Below are positions 35,403-43,864 of a stretch of 64,000 nucleotides of DNA, in pieces. This DNA is from Planctomycetota bacterium (GTDB lineage Bacteria; Planctomycetota; UBA1135; GCA-002686595). The notes beneath the pieces are model-generated. The model was not told the DNA's origin. It saw only the letters and a program-made list of their open reading frames with translations, and ran no database searches. Each line of letters opens with the position of its first letter. Within the stretch, counting starts at the first letter, position 1. The stretch lies in assembly GCA_014238415.1 (NCBI GenBank), contig JABABA010000006.1, forward strand, positions 85,733 through 149,732. The letters run 5' to 3'. A program made the position numbers and the translations under genes.

Positions 35403-37403
35403 TCAGTCTTTGAGTACTTCAACCCGCGCGTTGCCCTGGCGTTCTGCATGTCGGTGGCCGGTGGATGCGTCGTAGATCCACGGCCCCAGGTCCCCATCCA
35501 TGTTGAACATCAACAGGGTGTCCCGGTCATGGTGCAAGCGGCGCTCCGCCTGGATGACCTGTCCACTGTAGATTGCGGCCTGGGTCAAACGCACAGAGTC
35601 CACACGACCCGTTGCAAAGGATATCGGCTTGCCGGCAGAATCCACATCGGCACCGATCAGGAAAGGCAAGCTGTTCTGGGTCCGTTGACCGCTTGCGGGG
35701 GTGCGACCTATGAGTTCACCATTCAGGTACAGGCGCAGTTCGCCGCGGCTGTCATAGACTCCCGCCAGGTGGTGCCAGCGGGTTGTGGCTAGCACACCCT
35801 TGGGGCCCTTGATGATCTTGTAGGAGCCGTCAAGGTGCACGAAGAATTCCGGCGTTCCGTCGCTGACAAAAAGTCCGAATTCGCTGTTCTCTGCCTTGGA
35901 CAGAAGTGCCCGGCGACCTTTGAGTTCTCCGGGCTCGTACCAGCACTCCAGGGTGAAGTCTGCGCTTGGGGGCAGGTTGATCTTGTTGGAAGCCACTCGG
36001 GCACAGGCGCTTCGTCCATCCAGCACCAGGACGCCCTCGCCCCTGGGTACGGGAGGTGCTGGAATCAGGCCCAGATCTATCGGCAGGGACTGATGGCGCA
36101 GGGGCACAGCAATATGCGTGGTTGGGCCGAGCCAGGTGGCCTCCAGAGTGGCTTCGGGAAGGGCAAAACCTCCATCCAGGGGCCCAGGGCCGCGAATTGC
36201 ACGGGCCTTGAGGGTCACGGTCTGTCCCGCTTCCACCTGTCTCTCGAAGCTCGTGGGGATCAGGCCCCAGCGGCGATCCTGGCAATCCAGGTGCACCCTC
36301 AGGGCGACAGGCTCGGCTGTGGGATTGGTCCAATCAAGTGCATAGTCTCCGGCACCACCCCGGGCTGGATCCCAGCTGGGCTGTTGTTGTACGTTCAGCT
36401 GCAGGCTGCTGGCCAGGGCTTGCGACTGCTGCAGAACCGGAGCGCTCAGGGCACGCGGATCCGTGGCCTGGCCGACCGGATAGCTAGTGACCGCGATGCC
36501 ATCAGGGCGTACATGCACCAGATTGTATTGGTGCAGCCAGCCTGCCTCGGGGACCCTTGAAGACTGTGCTCCGCCAACAGTGGCCAGAGTGAAGTACTCG
36601 ATACCGTTCTTTGGTCCATCGTACCGCATGTGGTGGATGTGTCCCCCGAAGACCGCGCGCACATTTCCCGCTTGGGCCAAGAGCGCATGCACGCGATTCC
36701 AATCGTCCCCGTAGTTGCCGCCCACCCAACGCGGATGATGCACGAAGACAAACACATGCTCGGCCTGACTGGTGCGTTTCAGGGTCTTTCCAAGCCAAGA
36801 GAATTGCTCTGGGCTCATGCGTTGACACTCGGGTTTGCTGAAGTTGCGTTCCCCGGTATCGGGATTGGGTTCGTCCGAGTAGAGCACGATAAACCAACAG
36901 CTCTTGTGCTCGAAGGCGTACCAGAGGGGGCCAAAGTTCTCTTCGTAATGCACTTCGTGTTCTTCCGCTGGACGGCCTTCTCCGCGCCAGTACACATCGT
37001 GGTTTCCGGCCACCGGGAACCAGGGAGAATCAAGGGCAGCCATGGTGCTGCGGTATTCCGCCATCTGCAGCATCCAGGCCGGCGTCGTGTTGTAGCCGTT
37101 GATCAAATCGCCTACGGTCATCACCAGGTCCGGGTTGATCAGGTTGACCTCGGCTACCGCCTCGGCAAGGACCTTGATGCCCTCCGCGGGACCGCCCGTG
37201 CGGTCCCCGAAGATCGCGAACAGGAAGCCCTCTTCGGGCTCGGGCGCAGTGATCAGTCGGGCCCCGATACGGTTGGTGATCACTCGCTCGTCGCCAGCAC
37301 TTGCGGCATCTTGGGCGTCCTGGGGGCAGCAGGGGGCGTGGGCGGGCAGACTCAGAGCCAATAGAAGGGCCAGACCGGGAAGGGGGGCTTGGGGGCAGTC
37401 CAT
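35403..37403 (-). CDS. Exported metallophosphoesterase with C-terminal LamG-like domain
   Basis: A 666-residue secreted protein with a signal peptide (LPGLALLLALSLPAHAPC). Residues about 55-330 are a calcineurin-like phosphoesterase with all metal motifs: FLFAIFGDRTGG, MTVGDLINGY, VAGNHDVYW, FVFVHHPRWVG and VFGGHIHHMRYDG. Residues about 470-640 form a concanavalin/LamG-like domain (FTLECWYEPGELKGRRALLS, then TTRWHHLAGVYDSRGELRLY). The phosphatase may act on extracellular nucleotides or phospho-sugars, with the LamG domain binding glycan; both are inference. It is convergent with the sulfatase-fold gene (14 bases between stops) and divergent from the kinase gene. Confidence 0.83.
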   Translation of the reverse strand: MDCPQAPLPGLALLLALSLPAHAPCCPQDAQDAASAGDERVITNRIGARLITAPEPEEGFLFAIFGDRTGGPAEGIKVLAEAVAEVNLINPDLVMTVGDLINGYNTTPAWMLQMAEYRSTMAALDSPWFPVAGNHDVYWRGEGRPAEEHEVHYEENFGPLWYAFEHKSCWFIVLYSDEPNPDTGERNFSKPECQRMSPEQFSWLGKTLKRTSQAEHVFVFVHHPRWVGGNYGDDWNRVHALLAQAGNVRAVFGGHIHHMRYDGPKNGIEYFTLATVGGAQSSRVPEAGWLHQYNLVHVRPDGIAVTSYPVGQATDPRALSAPVLQQSQALASSLQLNVQQQPSWDPARGGAGDYALDWTNPTAEPVALRVHLDCQDRRWGLIPTSFERQVEAGQTVTLKARAIRGPGPLDGGFALPEATLEATWLGPTTHIAVPLRHQSLPIDLGLIPAPPVPRGEGVLVLDGRSACARVASNKINLPPSADFTLECWYEPGELKGRRALLSKAENSEFGLFVSDGTPEFFVHLDGSYKIIKGPKGVLATTRWHHLAGVYDSRGELRLYLNGELIGRTPASGQRTQNSLPFLIGADVDSAGKPISFATGRVDSVRLTQAAIYSGQVIQAERRLHHDRDTLLMFNMDGDLGPWIYDASTGHRHAERQGNARVEVLKD

Positions 37404-37451
37404 GGGCGGAAGGGTAACCGCAAAACAGGTCGGGTTGTGTTCTGCAGGGGC

Positions 37452-37457
37452 TATAGT
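37452..37457 (+). promoter_or_regulatory. Putative -10 hexamer of the kinase operon
   Basis: TATAGT lies 40 bases before the kinase ATG in the short divergent gap. TCGGGT stands 16 bases upstream as a poor -35 candidate. Confidence 0.28.
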
Positions 37458-37497
37458 TCCTGAGTGCCGACCCTGCCCCGGGTCGGCTTCCTTTCCT

Positions 37498-38562
37498 ATG
37501 AGCGCTCATCCCGACGAGGCCTTTCTGGCCATTTTGGTTCAACGAGGACACCTGAGCATGAAGCACGCCCAGGCCCTGCTTCCCAGTTTGCGGGGAGGTG
37601 AGGACCTGGATGATTTGCTGGTGCAGGTAGCTGACTGGGAACCCAGGAAGGTTCAACTCATGCGCCGCACCCGGGGAGGGGAAGAGCCGATCATCAAGGG
37701 CTACAAGATTTTGGGCAAGCTCGGCGTCGGGGGCACGGCCGAAGTCTTCAAGGCGCGGGATCTGCAACTCAACAAGACCGTGGCTCTCAAGATCCTCTTG
37801 GCGCCCCTTGCGCGAGATCACAAGTCTCTGGAAGCTTTTGTGCGCGAAGCCAAGATGTTGAAGCAGATGGATCATGAGAGCATCTGTCGCGGTTATGGCA
37901 TCAAACGCGCTGGGGAGACGATCTTTGCGGTGCTTGATCCCGTGGAGGGCGAGACTCTGCAGGAAATTCTGGACAAGACCGAGGCTCCCCTCCCTGAGGA
38001 TCAGGCTTTGGAAGTGATCCTGCAGGTGGCCGAAGCCCTGAAGTACATGCACTCCCTTGGGTTGGTGCACCGGGACGTAAAACCGGGCAACATCATGTTC
38101 ACGCCCCGTGGTCGTGCCAAGTTGATTGACCTGGGATTCTGCGCTCCTGTGGGTGAAGCTGGCCCCAGCGACACTGCCGCGGGAACCAAGGCTTTCCTGG
38201 CCCCTGAGCAGGCTCTTGGGGGAGGCGTGGCGGATCTGCGCTCAGACATCTACTCCCTTGGCGCGACTCTCTTTCAATTGACCGTGGGCCGATTGCCCTT
38301 TGGCGATGGAGAAGATGACGATGTGTTGCGCAAGCATGTGATGGAACAACTTTCTTCTCCTGAGTTGAAGGGCCAGGCGCTCTCGACTCACCTGCAGTAT
38401 TTCATCGAGAAGATGATGGCCAAGGATGCGGGAGTGAGATATCAGACCTGGGGAGAACTGATTGCGGATGTGAGTGGCCAACTGGAGGGAAAGCGCTCGG
38501 CGGACTTTCATTCGTCTGCGAACAAGTCCAGTAGAAGGCGCGTCCCCAAGAGGCGTCCTTGA
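37498..38562 (+). CDS. Hanks-type Ser/Thr protein kinase, soluble
   Basis: A 354-residue cytoplasmic kinase. The kinase domain (residues about 68-320) has the glycine loop LGKLGVGGTAEVFKARD, the lysine in TVALKILLAP, the catalytic loop LVHRDVKPGNIMFTP, the magnesium motif KLIDLGFCAP (DLG instead of DFG), and APEQALGGG, then DLRSDIYSLGATLFQL. All catalytic residues are present. The 65-residue N-terminal extension (HPDEAFLAILVQRGHLSMKH) is a helical module found before some planctomycete kinases. There is no transmembrane helix or PASTA domain. The ATG at 37498 follows TATAGT at 37452. Its stop overlaps the start of the YkgJ gene, and a peptidase gene follows; these three form an operon. Confidence 0.9.
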   Translation: MSAHPDEAFLAILVQRGHLSMKHAQALLPSLRGGEDLDDLLVQVADWEPRKVQLMRRTRGGEEPIIKGYKILGKLGVGGTAEVFKARDLQLNKTVALKILLAPLARDHKSLEAFVREAKMLKQMDHESICRGYGIKRAGETIFAVLDPVEGETLQEILDKTEAPLPEDQALEVILQVAEALKYMHSLGLVHRDVKPGNIMFTPRGRAKLIDLGFCAPVGEAGPSDTAAGTKAFLAPEQALGGGVADLRSDIYSLGATLFQLTVGRLPFGDGEDDDVLRKHVMEQLSSPELKGQALSTHLQYFIEKMMAKDAGVRYQTWGELIADVSGQLEGKRSADFHSSANKSSRRRVPKRRP

Positions 38563-39404
38563 TGAGTTCCAAGACTCCGATGGAAGCGCCCAGGGACTCG
38601 CCTGCCTTTGAATGGACTTGTCAGCGCTCCGGGCGCTGTTGTTCTGTGGGAGGTGGCATCGTGCGGGTCGAGGAACAAGAGATCCCCGGCCTGGCAGCGG
38701 CACGCGGCATGGGCGAGGAGGCCTTCCGAGTTCATCACCTGCGCCAGGTGCCCTGCCCCCAAGATGGTCAGATGATTCTCTCCCTGCGCGAAAAGCCCCA
38801 CTCTGGTGCCTGCACCCTGCTTGAAGGGCACAACACCTGTTCGGTTTATGAGGCCCGTCCGGAACACTGCCGCACCTTTCCCTACTGGAAGGGGATCCTG
38901 ACCGATCCCGAAGCACTCGAACGGGCGCGCGGGATCTGTCCGGGCATTCGGTTGATTCCCAGCCCGGAGCAAAAAGCAGCGGCTTTTGCCGAGTTGGAAG
39001 AGCTCTACGAACGTGTGGAGAAGTGGGTGCAGTCCAGCCGGGTGGTGTGCCTCGCGCGCGGGGTATGTTGTCACTTTGAAGAGGCCGGTCACGAGTTGAT
39101 GGCCACTGCCCTGGAAGCAGACTACTGCGCGCAACAGCATCCGAACGCTCCGGCCGCTGCTGGGCCCGGGCGCTGCGCCTATCAGGTGGAAGGGATGTGC
39201 ACTGCCCGCAAGGGTCGGCCCCTGGGCTGCCGCACCTATTTTTGCCATGCGGGGTATTCAGACGCGCTTGAAGCAGGGCATGAGGAGTTCTTGGCAGAGA
39301 TTCGCGCAATCGAGCGGAGGCACGGGTACTCCAGTACCTACGGGCGCTTTGTGGAATTGGTTGCAGCGCGTGTTTCTTCGGAACCTGGGGAGGATCAGAG
39401 GTGA
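38562..39404 (+). CDS. Duplicated YkgJ-type cysteine-cluster protein
   Basis: A 280-residue protein with two copies of the CxxxxxCC cluster domain (YkgJ, zinc- or iron-chelating). Copy 1 starts WTCQRSGRCCSVGGG and ends VYEARPEHCRTFPYWKG; copy 2 starts VVCLARGVCCHFEEAG and has RKGRPLGCRTYFCHAG. Further cysteines (SGACTLLEGHNTCSV, GPGRCAYQVEGMCTA) complete each site. These domains likely bind a metal; the function of the family is not known. The ATG shares its A with the kinase stop (TGATG), and its own stop overlaps the GTG of the peptidase gene, so the three genes are tightly coupled. Confidence 0.85.
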   Translation: MSSKTPMEAPRDSPAFEWTCQRSGRCCSVGGGIVRVEEQEIPGLAAARGMGEEAFRVHHLRQVPCPQDGQMILSLREKPHSGACTLLEGHNTCSVYEARPEHCRTFPYWKGILTDPEALERARGICPGIRLIPSPEQKAAAFAELEELYERVEKWVQSSRVVCLARGVCCHFEEAGHELMATALEADYCAQQHPNAPAAAGPGRCAYQVEGMCTARKGRPLGCRTYFCHAGYSDALEAGHEEFLAEIRAIERRHGYSSTYGRFVELVAARVSSEPGEDQR

Positions 39405-40597
39405 GAACAGCACTTGCACTCCTGTTGGCGGCGGCGTTGGGTCTGGGCCTGTTCTTCTTTGGACAGCGGTTGTTGACCGAACTCAAGGCCGGGATCAGTG
39501 AGCTGCAGCCTGAGCCGGAGTCCAAGCCCTTGGTCCTATCCCCTGGTCAAGACCCGATCCCTGCGGTGGGAAGTGAAAGCGGTCCCGCCCCTGAGTCCAA
39601 ACGGTCAAAGATCCTGGCCTGGAATCAGCAAGCCTTGGATGCATTGGAGCGGGGTGAGATTCCAAGAGCCATCGAACTCTTGCAGCGCTGCGTACTGGAG
39701 GACCCCGGTGACCGTGTTCTGGCCCGTAATCTGGCCCTTGCTCAGGTGCGTCAAGCGGGATTGATGATCGACTCTGCGGATGTGGAGCAGCGCCGGCAGG
39801 CGCTGGCCTTGGTGGAGCATGTGCTTGAGGCACTTGAGGGGGACGAGCGTGATGCCGTGGCCGCGCGCATCGAACGCTGGCGTGACCGGGCAGAACACGA
39901 AGCCGCTTTCTTGTCGAGCGGCAATCAGCGCTTTGAATTGTCCTATGACGGTGAGCAGGCAGGCTTGCGCGCCGCCGAGATGGACCTGCTCCGTCGTTTG
40001 GACCGGGCCTATCAGGAATTCGGTGAACGCATAGGTTCGTTTCCTCTTGAAGGCAAGCGCCTGCGGGTGGTGCTCTATTCCCCCGAAGCCTTCACCCGTC
40101 TGACAGGTCTTGGACACTGGGCAGGTGGAGCTTTTGACGGCACGATCCGTGTGCCGATCCAAACGAGTGGGATTGACGCGCGCTTGGATGGAGTCCTGCG
40201 CCATGAATTGAGTCACGCCTTTGTCGATCGGTTAGGGGGCGGGACGACTCCCGCCTGGTTGAATGAGGGTCTCGCCCAGTACCTGGAAACCAGGCAATTG
40301 GACAGCCTGCGCCTCAAGGCGGTGCGCGCAGCTTGCAGTGACTCTGCCTGGCCTGAACTTGCCAGTTTGCGCGGCAATTTCTCTGCGCTGGGGAATGAGG
40401 ACGCGATTCGCCGAGCCTACGGGATCGCATTCGGGTTCATTGCCTACCTGGCCAAGAACTACGGTGAAGACCTGGTGTTGGACTTGATGCGAGCCGGAGC
40501 CAAGGGAGTGTCTGCGGAATCCGTTTTCAGTCAGCAGATTGGGTTCGACCTGCATGTCGCCTGGGAAGACCTGCGCCAGGAGTGGCAAGGTCAGTGA
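39401..40597 (+). CDS. Membrane-anchored gluzincin-type peptidase (peptidase MA-like)
   Basis: A 398-residue protein starting at GTG 39401. The N terminus is a signal anchor (ALALLLAAALGLGLFFFGQ), followed by a TPR-like helical region at residues about 70-165 (LDALERGEIPRAIELLQRCV). The peptidase domain carries the zinc motif DGVLRHELSHAFVDRLGGG and, 18 residues on, TPAWLNEGLAQYLETR, supplying the third ligand E, as in peptidase MA/M1-like gluzincins. The region ends IGFDLHVAWEDLRQEW. It would act at the outer face of the membrane. Partners in the operon are a kinase and a cysteine-cluster protein. Substrate unknown. Confidence 0.82.
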   Translation: MRTALALLLAAALGLGLFFFGQRLLTELKAGISELQPEPESKPLVLSPGQDPIPAVGSESGPAPESKRSKILAWNQQALDALERGEIPRAIELLQRCVLEDPGDRVLARNLALAQVRQAGLMIDSADVEQRRQALALVEHVLEALEGDERDAVAARIERWRDRAEHEAAFLSSGNQRFELSYDGEQAGLRAAEMDLLRRLDRAYQEFGERIGSFPLEGKRLRVVLYSPEAFTRLTGLGHWAGGAFDGTIRVPIQTSGIDARLDGVLRHELSHAFVDRLGGGTTPAWLNEGLAQYLETRQLDSLRLKAVRAACSDSAWPELASLRGNFSALGNEDAIRRAYGIAFGFIAYLAKNYGEDLVLDLMRAGAKGVSAESVFSQQIGFDLHVAWEDLRQEWQGQ

Positions 40598-40713
40598 CTG
40601 AGCGCTCCTTTTTCTGAAAGGGGCTGAAAAATCTTCATGGACCCTTGTGCTCCTGAGCCCTAGCGAGTCCCCTCAATAGAACAACGCTCACCCAGTAGAT
40701 ACCTCTGACAGCC

Positions 40714-42447
40714 ATGGCCACCATTTCCTCTCGGTTCTTTCTGCGCCCGTTCCACATGCGGCTACCGTTATTCGCTTCGGTTCTTCTCGGGGCTTGCACT
40801 CCCGTGGATGATCCGGTGGTCACGGTAAGCACCTACTTTCCGCGCACGACCAGTATAGATATAGATGGCGTTCCCGCCGGTGGCGTCATTCACGTTGCGC
40901 ACCAGGGGGATTGGACCAGTTCTGGATATGTGGTCGGCTGGGTGCGTGACTTGGGCACCGGGGATGAATTCGAGGCACTCCAGTTCAATAGCGAGGGATT
41001 TGTCCAGCGCGGGTTCTATCTGCCCGCCCCGGTGACTGGTGAAGGCAAGTTGGACCTCGCTGGCACCCGGGCGGCCTTGATGTCTCCGGATACCCTGTGG
41101 GGAGAAATCCAATCCACAACCGGTGGCTGGGGACGGAGAATTCCGGTGACCCACATCCTCCTGGATGTGAGGGTCGATCCTGCTGGCGGTCTTTCCATGT
41201 TGCTTGCCAAGGCTGGGGCCCTGGTCCTGGCAGATGTGGACGTTGGCGGAACCCTGCTGGGAGCGGCGGAGGTGGGAGAGGCTGGCCCTCCCCTTGGGAT
41301 GCCGGGGCTGTCTGCTGTTTCGATTCTGACCCGCGTGGAGGTCCCGGGGGGTGAGAGCATTCCGGTGGTCGTGACGCGTTCTTCTCTGGGAGACCTGCGT
41401 GTTACGACGGTGAATCACAGCACTGATGTGGAACTGTCCGCTACGATCGCTCCTGAGAGTGGAAGCTTCGATTTGATTGACCAGCCCCTGATTCACGCAG
41501 CGGACGGATCTCTTTGGGTGTGTGGTTCATCAAGGCATGACGGGGACAAGCAAGCTGAACTCCTGCAATTCACATTCGACGGGAACGGGGAGCCTAGTCT
41601 GGCCGAGTCTTTCACCATCCCTGCCCCAGCTCCCTTCATCGATTTGGAAGCCACCGGGATGATCGAGGCTCAGGAACTGGTTCCCGGGCTGGCGGGATTC
41701 TTCCTGGCTTGCGTCGCTACTGAAGTACCGCTTGTGGATGGCCTTGCGTCGCAGGCTGGTTTGGTCTGCCATGTGATTCCCGGCAGCGGGGTCGCTTGGT
41801 CTGCCGTGGTCACAGGAGATCCGGGCGTTGCTGTGGCAGGTCTCCAGCTTGGGCGTCCGGAAACAGCCTCAGCTTCCAATCCCTTGGTGGTCAGTGCGGT
41901 TCTTGAGAACAACCCTGACCCGGTCGTTACCGCCTTCTTGAGGCTGGAGCCGGAGACAGGGACCTTTGCAGCCACCGACCTGTTCCTGTTGGAACAACTC
42001 TTTGCTGAGCCAGCCATACAGGTGGGGACCAACTGGCTCTACAAGAGCACCGTGATCGACGGGCCGGGTCACGGTCTCTTGACAGAAAACATGACCGAGG
42101 TCGGGTTCTGGGTGACGAACAGCATTCCGGCGGGTTCACCCTTTGATCTGATGAGCGGCTATGGGAATCAACGCCTGTTGATAGGGATGCCGACCAACGA
42201 GCCGGCCTTGACAAGTTTCACTCCCAGTGGTCCCCGCGGAAATGCGGCTTGCGTTTTTGACTCGGCGATTGTTCCCCTTGGTGGTGGGATGGTGGCTGTT
42301 GGGCCTCCCATGGTTGCGCTGAGCCTCGACCCGGGCTTGGGCAGCATCTCTTCCTTGCAGCCGTCCACACCGGATGCCAGCCTGAACATTACCGCCTTGG
42401 ATGTTCCCGTCTTTCTCGAGGGCAGCACCATTCCGCTTTGTCCCTAG
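40714..42447 (+). CDS. Large lipoprotein of unknown function
   Basis: A 577-residue predicted lipoprotein: the N terminus MATISSRFFLRPFHMRLPLF continues to a lipobox LLGACT; the second ATG (MRLPLFASVLLGAC) may be the true start. The remainder is beta-rich with repeated glycine/aspartate turns, for example FEALQFNSEGFVQRGFYLPA, then FDLIDQPLIHAADGSLWVCG and ELLQFTFDGNGEPSLAESFT. It resembles beta-propeller or delta-60-repeat-like proteins by feel, but no defined repeat could be aligned by eye. No enzyme motif. It is not coupled to neighbours: 116 bases lie upstream and 446 downstream. Confidence 0.55.
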   Translation: MATISSRFFLRPFHMRLPLFASVLLGACTPVDDPVVTVSTYFPRTTSIDIDGVPAGGVIHVAHQGDWTSSGYVVGWVRDLGTGDEFEALQFNSEGFVQRGFYLPAPVTGEGKLDLAGTRAALMSPDTLWGEIQSTTGGWGRRIPVTHILLDVRVDPAGGLSMLLAKAGALVLADVDVGGTLLGAAEVGEAGPPLGMPGLSAVSILTRVEVPGGESIPVVVTRSSLGDLRVTTVNHSTDVELSATIAPESGSFDLIDQPLIHAADGSLWVCGSSRHDGDKQAELLQFTFDGNGEPSLAESFTIPAPAPFIDLEATGMIEAQELVPGLAGFFLACVATEVPLVDGLASQAGLVCHVIPGSGVAWSAVVTGDPGVAVAGLQLGRPETASASNPLVVSAVLENNPDPVVTAFLRLEPETGTFAATDLFLLEQLFAEPAIQVGTNWLYKSTVIDGPGHGLLTENMTEVGFWVTNSIPAGSPFDLMSGYGNQRLLIGMPTNEPALTSFTPSGPRGNAACVFDSAIVPLGGGMVAVGPPMVALSLDPGLGSISSLQPSTPDASLNITALDVPVFLEGSTIPLCP

Positions 42448-42893
42448 GTCGTTTCCGGGAAGTACCGCCAGCGGAGTCTGTTGAGGGCGAGTCCAAAAAG
42501 AGACGAGCGGCCGCAACAAGTGCAGTCGCTCGCTGGTCTCACCGGGTTGCACCCGGCGTGGTGCCAAGTTCAGTGCCTTGGCGTTCCTGGACCGTTCTCT
42601 TCTTCTTCCTTCTTGCTCCTTCCGACCTACAGGACGGCTGGAGCCCCCAAAGGTTTTCCTTAGCGGAAAGCACACGGCAATGCGCTCTCCTCACCCGCTA
42701 TTTCGGTATCAAGCGGTTTCCTCTTGCTCTGATTCCGCGGGAAAATTTCCAGCTTCCTTCTAGGGATTGTGCACCTGATGAGGAGCGCTGCTAACCGTTC
42801 TGGCTAGGATCTGCAGCCCCTCTCCGGGGTGCTTCCTGGGATCCTTGCGTTGGGACTGAAACCGAGGCAGGGAAGATTTCGTTCTTGGGGGTG
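42448..42893 (+). other. Non-coding gap of about 450 bases upstream of radC-like gene
   Basis: No credible gene on either strand. A short stem CCGGGT-TGC-ACCCGG (42542-42556) lies about 95 bases after the lipoprotein stop but has no T-tract. A pyrimidine-rich run (TTCTCTTCTTCTTCCTTC, near 42596-42613) follows. Open frames in this stretch are short and of poor composition. Confidence 0.4.
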
Positions 42894-43598
42894 ATGATCA
42901 GCATCAGTCGCAGTTCCTCCAGTCACGACCAGGTGCAAGCAGCGAATCTCGAGGCTCTTGCGCGAGTTTTACCTGTCCGTGGCCAGAGGGACACGGCCCT
43001 GCGCTTGCTGGATGGACGCAGTCTGTGCGCTTTGGCTCGTCTGGACGCCCCCGCTCTGGCGGATGCGGGCGGGCTGAGCCCCTCTTCTGCGCTCCGACTG
43101 GCCAGGGTGCTGCGCCTGGGGCAGCGGATTCTGGCGGAGGGTGGGGGCAGCAGCGGGGGTGGCTCTCAAGGGGGGCGGGGTGGATCGCAGGTGGATGCGG
43201 ATCGACCCGCAAGCGCCGCTCGCTGGCTGATGGACGCGGTTGCTGGCTGTGAGGTGGAGACCTTCCAGGTGCTCCTGCTCGACCCTCGGCATCGCCTGCG
43301 TGACCGCCTGGAGGTGTCCAGAGGGACCCTCAATGCCTCCCTGGTGCATCCCAGGGAGGTTTTTCGCGAGGCGATTCGCCGGGGCGCGGCCGCGATCATC
43401 GTTGGCCACAATCACCCCAGTGGGGATCCTGAGCCCAGCCCCGAGGACCATGCGGTGACCCACCGGTTGTGTGAGGTGGGGATCTTGGTGGGCATTCCCG
43501 TACTCGACCATCTGGTGCTTGCGGGCGGGGCCTGGGTCAGCCTGCGTCAGCGGCTGGGGAGTCGCTGGCCTGGGGAGGGGCCGCGGGCGCCCATTTAG
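42894..43598 (+). CDS. radC: RadC/JAB-domain protein
   Basis: A 234-residue member of the RadC family. The C-terminal JAB/MPN-type domain has HPREVFREAIRRGAAAIIVG, then HNHPSGDPEPSPEDHAVT with the conserved H-x-H and aspartate, and ILVGIPVLDHLVLAGGAWVS. The N-terminal part (ARLDAPALADAGGLSPSSAL) is a helix-hairpin-like segment as in RadC. Between the two is a low-complexity glycine/serine stretch (GGGSSGGGSQGGRGG) not normally seen. The name RadC is historical; a DNA-repair role is not proven for the family. Start at ATG 42894; the GTG at 42891 is equally possible. Confidence 0.85.
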   Translation: MISISRSSSSHDQVQAANLEALARVLPVRGQRDTALRLLDGRSLCALARLDAPALADAGGLSPSSALRLARVLRLGQRILAEGGGSSGGGSQGGRGGSQVDADRPASAARWLMDAVAGCEVETFQVLLLDPRHRLRDRLEVSRGTLNASLVHPREVFREAIRRGAAAIIVGHNHPSGDPEPSPEDHAVTHRLCEVGILVGIPVLDHLVLAGGAWVSLRQRLGSRWPGEGPRAPI

Positions 43599-43864
43599 GC
43601 TCGTGAGGAGCCGGGCTTGAGAGATGCGCAGGGCCCTGGCCTGGGACCGGTGCGTATTGTTGCTCATGGCAGCCCCCAGAAGATGGCTATGGGAGGGCTG
43701 GCCTCGTTACCCTGGGCACTCCGTGCGGTACTCCTTTCGTCTCAGTGACCGCACTCCGTACCCCGCCCAGCCACCTTGGCGCCGTCCCTGGGATGCCTTT
43801 GGCGGATTGGACCCAACTCCCTCCAGGCCCCTCCCGCGTAGCCACGTAGGAGGCGCCCGAATCC

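Noticed and set aside
38242..39525. Open frame of 427 codons on the minus strand
   Set aside because: It covers the kinase end, the YkgJ gene and the peptidase start in antisense; those three have clear motifs and coupled starts.
42438..42794. Small gene in the gap before radC
   Set aside because: Composition is unlike the neighbours, it overlaps the preceding stop out of frame and has no ribosome site or similarity.
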